Source: Blastococcus sp. URHD0036 (GTDB lineage Bacteria; Actinomycetota; Actinomycetes; Mycobacteriales; Geodermatophilaceae). From it: a stretch of 64,000 nt of DNA. Shown piece after piece: positions 44,093 to 52,873 of this stretch. Both the position numbers and the translations under genes were made by a program. The stretch's first letter is position 1; every line of letters begins with the position of its first letter. The DNA lies in the NCBI RefSeq assembly GCF_000701365.1, contig NZ_JNIK01000021.1, forward strand, positions 62,001 through 126,000. Direction: 5' to 3'. Under the pieces are notes generated by a model, which made no database searches, was not told the origin of the DNA, and saw nothing but the letters and a program-made list of their open reading frames with translations.

Positions 44093-45139
44093 TCAGCGGG
44101 CCGGCGCGACCTCGCGGCTGACGGCCACCCACCGGTCCAGCAGCGCGGCGGCAGCCCCGTCGTCGACGGCCGCGGCCGCCCGCGTCATCGCGGCCGCCAG
44201 CGCACCGTGCAGGTCGTCGCCGATGCCGTCGAAGGCGGCGAGGGCGGCCGCCGCGTTGAGCAGCACCGCGTCGCGCACGGGCCCCCGCTCCCCGCCCACC
44301 ACGCGCCGGAAGACGTCGGCGTTGAACGCCGGGTCGCCGCCCCGGAGCGCGTCGACCGAGGCCGGGGCGATGCCCAGGGCCGCCGGGTCCACCCGGTCCG
44401 GCCGGACGTCCCCGTCGCCCACCACCCACACCGCCGACGTCGTCGCGGTGGTCAGCTCGTCGAGGCCGTCGTCGCCGCGGAACACCAGCGCGCGGGTGCC
44501 GCGGCCGGCGAGCACGGCGGCCAGCACCGGGGCCATCCGCAGGTCGGCGCAGCCGATGGCGGCGGCCACCGGGCGGGCGGGGTTGGCCAGGGGCCCGAGG
44601 AAGTTGAAGACGGTGCCGATGCCCATCTCCCGCCGCGGCGCCCCCGTGAACCGGAACCCGGGGTGGAACACGGGCGCGAAGAAGAAGCCGATCCCGGCCT
44701 CCGCCACGCACCGGGCGACGGCGGGCGCGGGCAGGTCGATGACGACGCCGAGGGCCTCCAGCACGTCCGCCGACCCGGAGGACGACGACGCGGCCCGGTT
44801 GCCGTGCTTGGCCACGGGCACGCCTGCCGCGGCGGCGACCACCGACGCCATCGAGGAGATGTTGACGGTGTGCGCGCCGTCGCCGCCCGTGCCGACGACG
44901 TCCACGCAGTCCACGGCCAACTCGACGGGGGTGGCGCGGGCGAGCATCGTGGCCGACAGGCCGGCGACCTCGGCCGGCGACTCGCCCTTGGCCCGCAGTG
45001 CCACGGCGAAGGCGGCGATCTGCGCGGGGGTGGCCTCGCCGGCCATGATCTCGCGCATCGCCCAGGCGGCGTCGTCCGCGGTCAGGTCCTCCCGGCCGAG
45101 GAGCCGGGTGAGCAGGCCCGACCAGGTGGGGGTGCCCAC
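44093..45139 (-). CDS. trpD: Anthranilate phosphoribosyltransferase
   Basis: A 348-residue enzyme of tryptophan synthesis that joins PRPP and anthranilate. The PRPP loop [14 protein letters not shown], the [15 protein letters not shown] anthranilate segment and [12 protein letters not shown] are all visible. GTG 45139 is five bases after the receiver-like gene stops; the pair is probably one transcript. No other trp genes are nearby, as in M. tuberculosis (Rv2192c). Confidence 0.93.
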   Translation of the reverse strand: MGTPTWSGLLTRLLGREDLTADDAAWAMREIMAGEATPAQIAAFAVALRAKGESPAEVAGLSATMLARATPVELAVDCVDVVGTGGDGAHTVNISSMASVVAAAAGVPVAKHGNRAASSSSGSADVLEALGVVIDLPAPAVARCVAEAGIGFFFAPVFHPGFRFTGAPRREMGIGTVFNFLGPLANPARPVAAAIGCADLRMAPVLAAVLAGRGTRALVFRGDDGLDELTTATTSAVWVVGDGDVRPDRVDPAALGIAPASVDALRGGDPAFNADVFRRVVGGERGPVRDAVLLNAAAALAAFDGIGDDLHGALAAAMTRAAAAVDDGAAAALLDRWVAVSREVAPAR

Positions 45140-45144
45140 GACGC

Positions 45145-45576
45145 TCAGCGGCGGACGGCCGGCACGCCCACCCGGGACCGCAGCACGTCGGCGACGACGC
45201 GGGGGGCGGTCAGCGGGTCGAGCGGCATCGGCAGCGTGGCGTCGGCCTGCGACCAGTGGGCCAGCCACCGGTCGGGCTGCCTCGCGATGAGGACGCACAG
45301 CGCCGGGCGGTCGGCGAGCTCGACCGTGATCTGGCGGGCGAGCGCCAGGCCACCGGTGGGCTGCGCCTCGCCGTCGAGGACGCAGAGGTCGATGCCGCCG
45401 GCGTCCACGGTGTCGATGACGTCCTCCCCCGTCGCGCACTCGATCCAGGTGATCGGGCCGACGTCGGCAGCGGGCCGGCGACCCACCACCGTGCGCACCA
45501 GCTCCCGCACCTCGGGCCGGGAGCTGTAGACCAGGACGGTGGCCGCGACGGCCGGGCTGGCTGAGGGCGAACTCAC
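45145..45576 (-). CDS. Atypical receiver-like domain protein
   Basis: A 143-residue single-domain protein with a response-regulator outline: [18 protein letters not shown] first strand and helix, [14 protein letters not shown] with a candidate phospho-Asp, and a late [11 protein letters not shown] strand. The N-terminal acidic pair is replaced by Ser-Ser and the conserved Lys is not evident, so normal phosphorylation is unlikely. There is no output domain and no kinase nearby. GTG 45576 has TAGGCT seven bases upstream. It leads into trpD. Confidence 0.7.
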   Translation of the reverse strand: MSSPSASPAVAATVLVYSSRPEVRELVRTVVGRRPAADVGPITWIECATGEDVIDTVDAGGIDLCVLDGEAQPTGGLALARQITVELADRPALCVLIARQPDRWLAHWSQADATLPMPLDPLTAPRVVADVLRSRVGVPAVRR

Positions 45577-45706
45577 GTCGGGGAGCCTAGTGCCCGCGAT
45601 CTCCCGGCACGGGGAGCGCGCGGGAGGATCTCGACCCGGTCACGGAGCACGCCACGCCCGATGACCCACGGTCGTCCCTGTCGGCGGGCGGTGCCATGAT
45701 GGCGGC

Positions 45707-46318
45707 GTGACAACGGCTCCCGTCGCGAGCGGCACCTTCGACACGTCCAGGGTGCACTCCCTGACCCGACCGAACATGGTCAGCGTCGGCACGATCGTCT
45801 GGCTCTCCAGCGAGCTGATGTTCTTCGCCGGCCTGTTCGCCATGTACTTCACCGCGCGTGCCCGGGCGGTGGACGGCTGGCCTCCGGAGCCGACCGAGCT
45901 GAACCTGCCGTACGCGCTCACCTTCACCGTGATCCTGGTCGCGTCCTCGATCACCTGCCAGCTCGGCGTCTTCGCCGCGGAGCAGGGGAACGTCTACGGC
46001 CTGCGGCGGTGGTTCACGATCACCTTCGTGATGGGCCTGATCTTCGTGCTGGGCCAGGCGAACGAGTACCGCACCCTCGTCGAGGAGGGCACGAAGATCA
46101 ACACGAGCACCTACGGGTCGGTCTTCTTCCTCACGACCGGGTTCCACGGCCTGCACGTGATCGGGGGCCTCGTCGCCTTCGTCTACCTGCTCATCCGGTC
46201 CACGATGGGCCGTTTCACGCCGGCACAGGCGACCTCGGCGATCGTGGTCTCCTACTACTGGCACTTCGTCGACGTCGTGTGGATCGGGCTCTTCGCCACG
46301 ATCTACCTGATCCGCTAG
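45707..46318 (+). CDS. ctaE: Cytochrome c oxidase subunit III
   Basis: A 203-residue five-helix subunit III of the aa3 oxidase. Typical segments are [38 protein letters not shown] and [17 protein letters not shown] 45707 has CATGAT six bases upstream, a leaderless promoter for the ctaE-qcrCAB operon, which ends at the hairpin near 50009. The order matches Rv2193-Rv2196. Confidence 0.95.
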   Translation: MTTAPVASGTFDTSRVHSLTRPNMVSVGTIVWLSSELMFFAGLFAMYFTARARAVDGWPPEPTELNLPYALTFTVILVASSITCQLGVFAAEQGNVYGLRRWFTITFVMGLIFVLGQANEYRTLVEEGTKINTSTYGSVFFLTTGFHGLHVIGGLVAFVYLLIRSTMGRFTPAQATSAIVVSYYWHFVDVVWIGLFATIYLIR

Positions 46319-46325
46319 GGAACCG

Positions 46326-47207
46326 GTGTCCACCACGAACCCGCAGTCCGACGCCCGGCCCGACGACGAGCCGCGCCGCGCACGCCTCCGCCGGTCCCGT
46401 CCGGCCGAGGGCACCCCGGCCGCCGCCGCGCGCTCGCGCCGGCTGTCCAAGACCCGCCGCCGGGTCGCCAACGTCGCCGGCCTGATGGCCGCCCTCGTGC
46501 TCACCGGCGGGCTCTACTCGACGATCGCCCCGGCCCAGGCCGAGGAGCCCGAGGCCGCCGGTGACCCCAACTACGAGGCCGGCCGGGAGATCTACGAGAA
46601 CAGCTGCATCACCTGCCACGGCGACAACCTCGAGGGCGTCGAGGGCCGCGGCCCGTCCCTCATCGGCGTCGGTGGTGCCGCCGTCTACTTCCAGGTGCAC
46701 ACCGGTCGCATGCCGCTGGTCCGCCAGGGCGAGCAGGGTCCGGACAAGCCCGTCGTCTTCAGCGACGAGGAGATCGACCAGCTGGTGACCTACGTGCAAG
46801 CCAACGGAGGCGGCCCCGCCGTCCCCACCGGCGACCTGCGCGACGGTGACCTGGCGCTGGGCGGCGAGCTGTTCCGGCTCAACTGCTCCTCGTGCCATAA
46901 CTTCGTCGGCGAGGGCGGCGCGCTCTCCTCGGGCAAGTACGCGCCCTCCCTCGAGGACGCCACCGACACCGAGATCTACACCGCGATGCTGACCGGGCCG
47001 GAGAACATGCCGGTCTTCGGGGACAACCAGCTCACCCCCGAGGAGAAGCGCTCGATCATCAACTACGTCCAGACCGTCAAGGAGATGCCGGACCCGGGTG
47101 GCGCGGGGATCGGCCGCACCGGCCCCGTCGCCGAGGGTCTGGTCATCTGGCTGGTCGGGATGAGCGCCCTGTTGTTCGGGATCTTCTGGATGGGGACCAA
47201 GGCGTGA
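46326..47207 (+). CDS. qcrC: Menaquinol-cytochrome c reductase diheme cytochrome c subunit
   Basis: A 293-residue membrane-anchored c-type cytochrome of the bcc-aa3 supercomplex. Two heme sites CITCH and CSSCH, about 100 residues apart, lie outside the membrane; Met ligands are in the GRMPLV and ENMPVFG segments. A basic N-terminus with one helix and a C-terminal helix (VIWLVGMSALLFGIFWMG) anchor it. Two hemes let it pass electrons to CuA without a soluble cytochrome c. GTG start; GTGA overlap with qcrA. Confidence 0.95.
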   Translation: MSTTNPQSDARPDDEPRRARLRRSRPAEGTPAAAARSRRLSKTRRRVANVAGLMAALVLTGGLYSTIAPAQAEEPEAAGDPNYEAGREIYENSCITCHGDNLEGVEGRGPSLIGVGGAAVYFQVHTGRMPLVRQGEQGPDKPVVFSDEEIDQLVTYVQANGGGPAVPTGDLRDGDLALGGELFRLNCSSCHNFVGEGGALSSGKYAPSLEDATDTEIYTAMLTGPENMPVFGDNQLTPEEKRSIINYVQTVKEMPDPGGAGIGRTGPVAEGLVIWLVGMSALLFGIFWMGTKA

Positions 47208-48316
47208 CCACGCACGACACCCGCCCCGGCTCGGCCGGCGGCGCGGACACCGCCGGACCGCTGCACGGTGGGCCGGACGACGACTACACCCCGGAACAGC
47301 TCGCGGCGATGCCCCGCGAGGAGCTGGACCGCCTGGGCGCCTCCTACGACGGCGTGCAGATCCTGCACGTCGACCCTGGCCCGGAGCCGGGCTCTGCCCT
47401 CGAGCGGCGCTCCGTCCGGCAGGTCGGCACCGTCTTCGCCCTCGCCGGTCTCGCCGCCTTCGGCTTCGTCGTCATCTACATCGGCTCCGGCTGGTTCCTC
47501 CCCGAGTGGGAGTGGACGATCGACAGCGGCACCTGGAGCTCGTGGTTCACCCCGATGCTCGGGGTCCTGATGGGTCTCGCGCTGATCCTCGTGGGCCTCG
47601 GACTCGTGCTCTACACCCGCAAGCTGCTGCCGCACGAGACCGCGGTGCAGGACAAGCACGACGGGTCCCACTTCGACCGGGTGACCACCGGGGCGACCCT
47701 GGTCGGCGGCCTGCACAACAGCGGCCTGGCCCGGCGCAAGCTCATCACCCGGTCGCTGGCCTTCATGGGCGGCGGCCTGGGCCTGATGCTGCTGATGCCG
47801 CTGGGCGGTCTGATCAAGAACCCGAACACCGGGAACCCGCTCGGCACCACGTCCTGGGCCCCCGGGGTGCGCCTGGTCCGCAACGACGGCACGCCGATCC
47901 GCCCGGGCGACGCCGTCCCCGGCTCGCTCGAGACGGTGTTTCCGGAGGTGCCCGGCGGCAACCGCGAGGCCGACGCCGCCACGATGCTGATCCGGCTGCG
48001 TCCGGAGCAGGTCGCCGTCGAGGAGCCCCGCGAGGGCCAGGACGGCTTCGGCTACGGCGACTACGTCGCGTTCTCCAAGATCTGCACGCACGCCGGCTGC
48101 CCGGTGTCGCTGTACGAGCAGGAGACCAGCCGCATCCTGTGCCCCTGCCACCAGTCGCAGTTCCTCGTCACGCAGGGCGCCAAGCCGGTCTTCGGGCCGG
48201 CCACCCGCGCGCTGCCCCAGCTACCGCTGGATGTCGACGAGGACGGCTACTTCGTGGCGCGCAGCGACTACCTTGAAGCCGTGGGTCCCACCTACTGGAA
48301 CCGGGAGCGCATCTGA
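47204..48316 (+). CDS. qcrA: Rieske iron-sulfur subunit of the bcc complex
   Basis: A 370-residue Rieske protein. Three membrane helices (around residues 70-90, 110-130 and 180-200) precede the cluster domain with CTHAGCP and CPCHQSQF, which hold the [2Fe-2S] cluster by two Cys and two His. The long N-terminus and three helices are the actinobacterial type. Its stop shares a base with the qcrB start (TGATG at 48314). Confidence 0.95.
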   Translation: MTTHDTRPGSAGGADTAGPLHGGPDDDYTPEQLAAMPREELDRLGASYDGVQILHVDPGPEPGSALERRSVRQVGTVFALAGLAAFGFVVIYIGSGWFLPEWEWTIDSGTWSSWFTPMLGVLMGLALILVGLGLVLYTRKLLPHETAVQDKHDGSHFDRVTTGATLVGGLHNSGLARRKLITRSLAFMGGGLGLMLLMPLGGLIKNPNTGNPLGTTSWAPGVRLVRNDGTPIRPGDAVPGSLETVFPEVPGGNREADAATMLIRLRPEQVAVEEPREGQDGFGYGDYVAFSKICTHAGCPVSLYEQETSRILCPCHQSQFLVTQGAKPVFGPATRALPQLPLDVDEDGYFVARSDYLEAVGPTYWNRERI

Positions 48317-49995
48317 TGGCTCGTACCGCCACGGCGCCCGGCGCCCCGACCAGCCGGCTCGGCAAGACCGCGCACGAGATCGACGACCGGCTGATCGTCG
48401 CCGGCCCGCTGCGCCGGACGCTGAACAAGGTCTTCCCCGACCACTGGTCGTTCCTGCTCGGCGAGATCGCGCTCTACTCGTTCATCGTCCTGCTGCTGTC
48501 GGGTACCTACCTGACGTTCTTCTTCGACCCGTCGATGCGCGAGGTCACCTACGAGGGCGCCTACGCGCCGCTGCGTGGCGTGGAGATGTCGGCGGCGTAC
48601 GACTCGGCGCTCGACCTCTCCTTCGACGTCCGCGGTGGCCTCTTCATGCGGCAGGTCCACCACTGGGCCGCCCTGCTGTTCATGGCGTCGATCATCGTGC
48701 ACCTGCTGCGCATCTTCTTCACCGGCGCGTTCCGCCGGCCGCGGGAGACCAACTGGCTCATCGGCGTCGGGCTGCTGGTCCTGGCCATGCTCGAGGGCGC
48801 GACCGGCTACACCCTCCCCGACGACCTGCTGTCGGGCACCGGCCTCCGGATCATCAGCGCGATCATCCTGGCCATCCCCGTGATCGGGACGTGGGCGCAC
48901 TGGGCGGTCTTCGGTGGCGACTTCCCGGGTGAGCTGATCATCGGGCGGTTCTACATCGTCCACGTGCTGCTGATCCCGGCGATCCTGCTCGCGCTCATCG
49001 CCGTGCACATGCTGCTCCTGGTGAAGCAGAAGCACACCCAGTTCCCGGGGCCCGGCCGGACCGAGCACAACGTCGTCGGCAACCGGCTCTTCCCCACCTT
49101 CGCGGGCAAGGCCGGTGGTCTGTTCTTCATCGTGTTCGGCGTCATCGCCGCGCTCGGTGGGCTGGTGCAGATCAACCCGATCTGGCTGTGGGGTCCGTAC
49201 AACCCGGCGCAGGTGTCCGCTGCCTCGCAGCCGGACTGGTACGTCATGTTCCTCGACGGGTCGACCCGGCTCTTCCCGGCCTGGGACATCAACCTGCCGG
49301 GCAACTACCAGATCCCGGCGCTGTTCTGGCCGACCCTCGTGCTGCCGGGCATCCTCTTCACGCTGCTGGCGCTCTACCCGATGATCGAACGGAAGCTGAC
49401 CGGCGACACCGCGGCGCACCACCTGCTGCAGCGTCCCCGCGACGTGCCCGTCCGCACCTCGCTGGGCACCATGTCCGTGGCGTTCTACTTCTGGCTGATC
49501 ATGTCCGGCGGCAACGACGTCATCGCCGACAAGTTCGACGTCAGCCTGAACGCGATGACGTGGGTCGGCCGGCTCGGGCTGATCGTGGTGCCGCCGCTGG
49601 TGTACGTCTTCACGTACCGCATCTGCCTCGGCCTGCAGAAGCACGACCGCGAGGTCCTCGAGCACGGCATCGAGACGGGCGTCATCCGGCGCCTGCCGCA
49701 CGGTGAGTTCATCGAGGTCCACCAGCCGCTCGGCCCGGTGGACGAGCACGGCCACGGCCAGCTGGCCTACGGCGGCGCCTCCGTCCCGAAGAAGATGAAC
49801 CAGATCGGTGGCGCCCGGCGCGCCATCCGGGGCTTCTTCCGGCCGATCGAGTCGCCGGCGGCCGTCGAGCTCGAGCAGCGGCAGGAGGAGCACGGCCTGG
49901 CCAGCGCGGAGTCCCGCGAGCTGACCAGCTCCGGTCGTCCCTCCGAGGGTGGCCGCCCCTCCGAGGGCGGCAAGCCGCAGGAGCCTCGCGACTGA
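48316..49995 (+). CDS. qcrB: Cytochrome b subunit of the bcc complex
   Basis: A 559-residue cytochrome b. Heme-ligand His residues appear in [19 protein letters not shown] and in [20 protein letters not shown]; the Qo motif near PDWY is [12 protein letters not shown] long C-terminal cytoplasmic tail, Glu- and Gly-rich, ends in a near-duplicate [13 protein letters not shown] stretch coded by two direct DNA repeats. It is the last gene before a perfect hairpin. Confidence 0.95.
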   Translation: MARTATAPGAPTSRLGKTAHEIDDRLIVAGPLRRTLNKVFPDHWSFLLGEIALYSFIVLLLSGTYLTFFFDPSMREVTYEGAYAPLRGVEMSAAYDSALDLSFDVRGGLFMRQVHHWAALLFMASIIVHLLRIFFTGAFRRPRETNWLIGVGLLVLAMLEGATGYTLPDDLLSGTGLRIISAIILAIPVIGTWAHWAVFGGDFPGELIIGRFYIVHVLLIPAILLALIAVHMLLLVKQKHTQFPGPGRTEHNVVGNRLFPTFAGKAGGLFFIVFGVIAALGGLVQINPIWLWGPYNPAQVSAASQPDWYVMFLDGSTRLFPAWDINLPGNYQIPALFWPTLVLPGILFTLLALYPMIERKLTGDTAAHHLLQRPRDVPVRTSLGTMSVAFYFWLIMSGGNDVIADKFDVSLNAMTWVGRLGLIVVPPLVYVFTYRICLGLQKHDREVLEHGIETGVIRRLPHGEFIEVHQPLGPVDEHGHGQLAYGGASVPKKMNQIGGARRAIRGFFRPIESPAAVELEQRQEEHGLASAESRELTSSGRPSEGGRPSEGGKPQEPRD

Positions 49996-50008
49996 TCGAC
50001 CCGTACGT

Positions 50009-50047
50009 CGAGAGGGCCCGGTGGACATCGTCCACCGGGCCCTCTCG
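50009..50047 (+). terminator. Perfect 18-bp terminator of ctaE-qcrCAB
   Basis: CGAGAGGGCCCGGTGGAC (50009-50026) and GTCCACCGGGCCCTCTCG (50030-50047) pair without mismatch around a three-base ATC loop, 13 bases after the qcrB stop. Confidence 0.88.
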
Positions 50048-50461
50048 CGTTCCGGGGCCATCGACCCGGCCCAGGTGGCGCCGAGGTGCCCTCATGGCCG
50101 TGGCCGACCCCAGGACGTGAGGTGGTGGCAGGAGGCGGTGGTCGTCGTCGGGACGGTCCCCTCCCCCGCTGCCGGGTCGTCCCTGGCGAGCGCCTGGACC
50201 GGAGGGGATCCGTGGGCGTGACACCGACCGATTCCCTCCGGGACCTCAGTCGGCCGGAGCGTCGTCCTCCAGCCGGCCATCCCCAGCACAGGAACGGCCG
50301 GCCGAGGGACAGCGCTCAGCCGTCGGTTGCGTCACAGACTCCTCGGCATGTCCCCGGCCCGAGCGGGTGCGCTGACGCGGCAGGAACGGTCCGGGAGCGC
50401 GGCGTGGGCGCACCCGCTCGGCGACGCCCACCTCCGGGCCCCACGGACAAACCCGGAGACG
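50048..50461. other. 414-bp stretch without a supported gene
   Basis: The region lies between the terminators of two operons. Open frames cross it on both strands but their translations are Arg/Pro/Gly-rich, lack recognisable domains and have no good ribosome sites. No tRNA, riboswitch or repeat was recognised. Confidence 0.5.
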
Positions 50462-50502
50462 ACGAAGGGCCCCTCCCGCCGGAGCGGGGAGGGGCCCTTC
50501 GT
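50462..50502 (-). terminator. Terminator of the ctaC-ctaF unit
   Basis: ACGAAGGGCCCCTCCC (50462-50477) and GGGAGGGGCCCTTCGT (50487-50502) form a perfect 16-bp stem with a nine-base loop, 17 bases beyond the ctaF stop. Confidence 0.85.
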
Positions 50503-50518
50503 GGACGTACGGAGCGGA

Positions 50519-50920
50519 TCAGCCGTGGGCGTTCTGGCCGACGTAGTACTCGAACAGGAGGCCGCCGACGGCGAGGATGATCGCCACGGCCCCCGTGATG
50601 ATGAGCCACGGGTAGAAGAACGCCAGCCCCAGGGCCGTGGTCCCCACGGCGCAGGCGATGGTGAAGGGCCAGTAGCTGGCGGGGCTGAAGAAGCCCAGCT
50701 CGCCGGCACCGTCGGCCATGTCGGCGTCCTTGCGGTCCTCGGGCCGCGCGTCGATGCGCCGGGAGATGAACCAGAAGAACCCACCGACGAGGATCGTCAG
50801 ACCCGCCGAGAGCGCCAGGGCCGTGGTGCCGATCGGCTCCTTCGCCCACACGCCGTAGACCACCGCGAAGGCGGCCAGGACGACGGAGATGACGCCAAAG
50901 ACTGCTGCTTCGACCTTCAC
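50519..50920 (-). CDS. ctaF: Actinobacterial cytochrome c oxidase subunit IV
   Basis: A 133-residue four-helix membrane protein of the CtaF family, an actinobacterial subunit of the aa3 oxidase. It has SAGLTILVGGFFWFISRRID, a PEDRKDADMADGAGELGFFSP loop and the SYWPFTIACAVG segment. GTG 50920 follows GGGAGGA. It is 51 bases downstream of ctaC, as Rv2199c follows Rv2200c. Confidence 0.92.
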   Translation of the reverse strand: MKVEAAVFGVISVVLAAFAVVYGVWAKEPIGTTALALSAGLTILVGGFFWFISRRIDARPEDRKDADMADGAGELGFFSPASYWPFTIACAVGTTALGLAFFYPWLIITGAVAIILAVGGLLFEYYVGQNAHG

Positions 50921-50971
50921 GAGCGTCCTCCCGGCTGCGTCGTGGTGGGGAACGTGTTCGGGGAGCCGGCG

Positions 50972-51853
50972 TCAGCCATCGGACCGCTGCGTGTCCTCGG
51001 CGAAGTCCCACGGCCGGGTGGCCACCGCTGCGCCACCGCGCTCCGGGTCCACCTCCTCCAGCGCGTCGAAGGTGCTGGCGCCGCCCTCGCGGAGCTGGAG
51101 GTAGCGGTCGTAGTCCTCACCGCTGAGCACGCGGACCTCGAAGTTCATGTACGCGTGGTAGGTCCCGCAGAGCTCGGCGCAGCGACCGACGTAGGCGCCT
51201 TCCTGGCCCTCCTCGATGGTGACCTGGAAGACGTTGTCCCGGCCGTTCTCGTTACCGGGGATCACGTCGAGCTTGAAGAGGAACTCCGGCACCCAGAAGG
51301 AGTGGATGACGTCGGCCGAACGGAGGAAGAACTGGATCGAACGGTCGGTCGGCAGGACGAGGATCGGGATCTCCTCGCTGTTGCCGACGGTGCTGACCTG
51401 GTCGGCCTCGTCCTCGGCCGTGTCGGCGTAGAGGAACTCCCAGTTCCACTTGAACGCCTGGACGGTGATGTTCACGTCCGGGTCGTCACTGCGGTCCTGG
51501 ACCTCGTTCTGCACCTTCACCGTGAAGAAGAACAGCCCGGCGATGATCAGGAACGGGATGATCGTGTAGACGATCTCCAGCGGCAGGTTGTAGGCCGTCT
51601 GCCGGGGCAGCTCGTCGCCGCGCTTGCGGTGCCGCACGATCGACCAGCCCATGAGGGCCCAGACGAGGACGCCGACGATCAGGGCGGCGATGACCGACCA
51701 GATCCACAGGTCCTTGATGTCCTGCGACTGGTCCGTGATGCCCGCGGGCCAGCCCCAGCGCCAGAACTCGTTGTCGGGGGTGCACCCCGAGAGGGTCGGG
51801 ACCCCCAGGAGACCGAGCGCGGCGACCCGCGCGAGCCTGTTGCCTCGAGCCAC
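50972..51853 (-). CDS. ctaC: Cytochrome c oxidase subunit II
   Basis: A 293-residue CuA-bearing subunit. A lipoprotein signal ends at TLSGC; two membrane helices follow, then the cupredoxin domain with the CuA ligands in GRCAELCGTYHAYMNF (two Cys, His, Met) and an earlier His in DVIHSFW. I start at GTG 51853 because GAGGAGG lies nine bases upstream and the signal peptide then has normal length; ATG 51898 is in frame but gives an overlong basic leader. The catalytic subunit gene ctaD is not in the window. Confidence 0.94.
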   Translation of the reverse strand: MARGNRLARVAALGLLGVPTLSGCTPDNEFWRWGWPAGITDQSQDIKDLWIWSVIAALIVGVLVWALMGWSIVRHRKRGDELPRQTAYNLPLEIVYTIIPFLIIAGLFFFTVKVQNEVQDRSDDPDVNITVQAFKWNWEFLYADTAEDEADQVSTVGNSEEIPILVLPTDRSIQFFLRSADVIHSFWVPEFLFKLDVIPGNENGRDNVFQVTIEEGQEGAYVGRCAELCGTYHAYMNFEVRVLSGEDYDRYLQLREGGASTFDALEEVDPERGGAAVATRPWDFAEDTQRSDG

Positions 51854-52139
51854 TGCTCGCTGCCTCCTCGTCCGCCGCCCGGAAGCCCGGACGGTCATCC
51901 CCGGCGGCGCCTCCCACCGGTCCGGGCGGGTGGTCGCGCACCGACCACAGTCTGCGGCGAGACTAGCCGACCCCGCTCGGCGGGTGAGCACCGGAGAGGT
52001 CCGACCCGCGGGGCCGTCGCCGGGTCGTGACCCGACGCCGGGGAACGCCCCGGGAGCGCCGACGACGCAGGCCCGCCGCGGTCGTGACGGCCCTCACGAC
52101 CGGCACCGGACGCGACCGGCCGGCGGTTAGAGTCGGGGG

Positions 52140-52505
52140 GTGTTCTCCCGGCTGCTGACCCCCAAGTGGGTGGCGTTGCACCTGCTGGTGGCGGCGCTCT
52201 TCGTGGCCACGTTCTTCCTCGGGCACTGGCAGCTGTCCAAGGCCGAGGACGGCGGCGGCGCGGTGAACTGGAGCTACGCCCTGCAGTGGCCGCTCTACGG
52301 GTTCATGGGCCTGTGGTTCTACGTGCGCATGGTGCGCGAGGAGCTGCACCGCGACCCCGACGAGGACGAGCCGGGCAACGCGCTGGTCCTGTACCAGCGG
52401 CCGCGGATCGACACGACCGGCGACCCGGAGCTCGCGGCCTACAACGCCTACCTCGCCGAGCTCAACGAGAAGGCGCTCGGACAGGAGACCCCCCGTGGCC
52501 GTTGA
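52140..52505 (+). CDS. Small membrane protein of unknown function
   Basis: A 121-residue protein with two membrane helices (WVALHLLVAALFVATFFLGHW and ALQWPLYGFMGLWFYV) and a charged C-terminus. The LGHWQLSKAE end of the first helix recalls the start of SURF1-like oxidase assembly factors, but the rest of that family is missing, so I do not assign it. GTG 52140 has TAGAGT six bases upstream. It overlaps the next gene by 11 bases; the position beside ctaC suggests a respiratory or envelope role. Confidence 0.78.
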   Translation: MFSRLLTPKWVALHLLVAALFVATFFLGHWQLSKAEDGGGAVNWSYALQWPLYGFMGLWFYVRMVREELHRDPDEDEPGNALVLYQRPRIDTTGDPELAAYNAYLAELNEKALGQETPRGR

Positions 52506-52833
52506 CACCCCCACCCTGACGCCGCAGGTCGCCGGGGCGCTCCTCCGGTACCGGGTGATGGCCTACGTCGTCGGCGTCATGCTGCTGGTGCTCGTGGCCG
52601 TGGCCATGCCGCTGAAGTACGCCGCCGACGTCCCCGAGGTCTCCGCGGTGGTCTCCCCCGTGCACGGCTTCCTCTACATCGTCTACCTGGTCACGGCCTT
52701 CGACCTGGCGCGGAAGTCCCGCTGGACGGCGAAGGGCACGGTGCTGGTGCTGCTGGCCGGCGTCGTCCCGTTCCTCTCCTTCTGGGCGGAGCGACGGGTC
52801 AGCACCCGTGTCCGCGCCGGCCAGCCGCTCTGA
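52495..52833 (+). CDS. DUF3817 integral membrane protein
   Basis: A 112-residue protein with three helices (VMAYVVGVMLLVLVAVAMPL, VHGFLYIVYLVTAFDLA, VLVLLAGVVPFLSFWAERRV), matching the DUF3817 family found beside respiratory genes in actinobacteria. GTG 52495 has GGAG about nine bases upstream and is coupled to the preceding gene. Confidence 0.83.
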   Translation: MAVDTPTLTPQVAGALLRYRVMAYVVGVMLLVLVAVAMPLKYAADVPEVSAVVSPVHGFLYIVYLVTAFDLARKSRWTAKGTVLVLLAGVVPFLSFWAERRVSTRVRAGQPL

Positions 52834-52873
52834 CCGTCCCGCCCCGACCGACCTCCCCGGGAGACCCCTGCGC

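Noticed and set aside
50086-50580. Open frames in the gap between qcrB and ctaF
   Set aside because: Translations are Arg/Gly/Pro-rich, run through a perfect terminator hairpin and have no convincing ribosome site.
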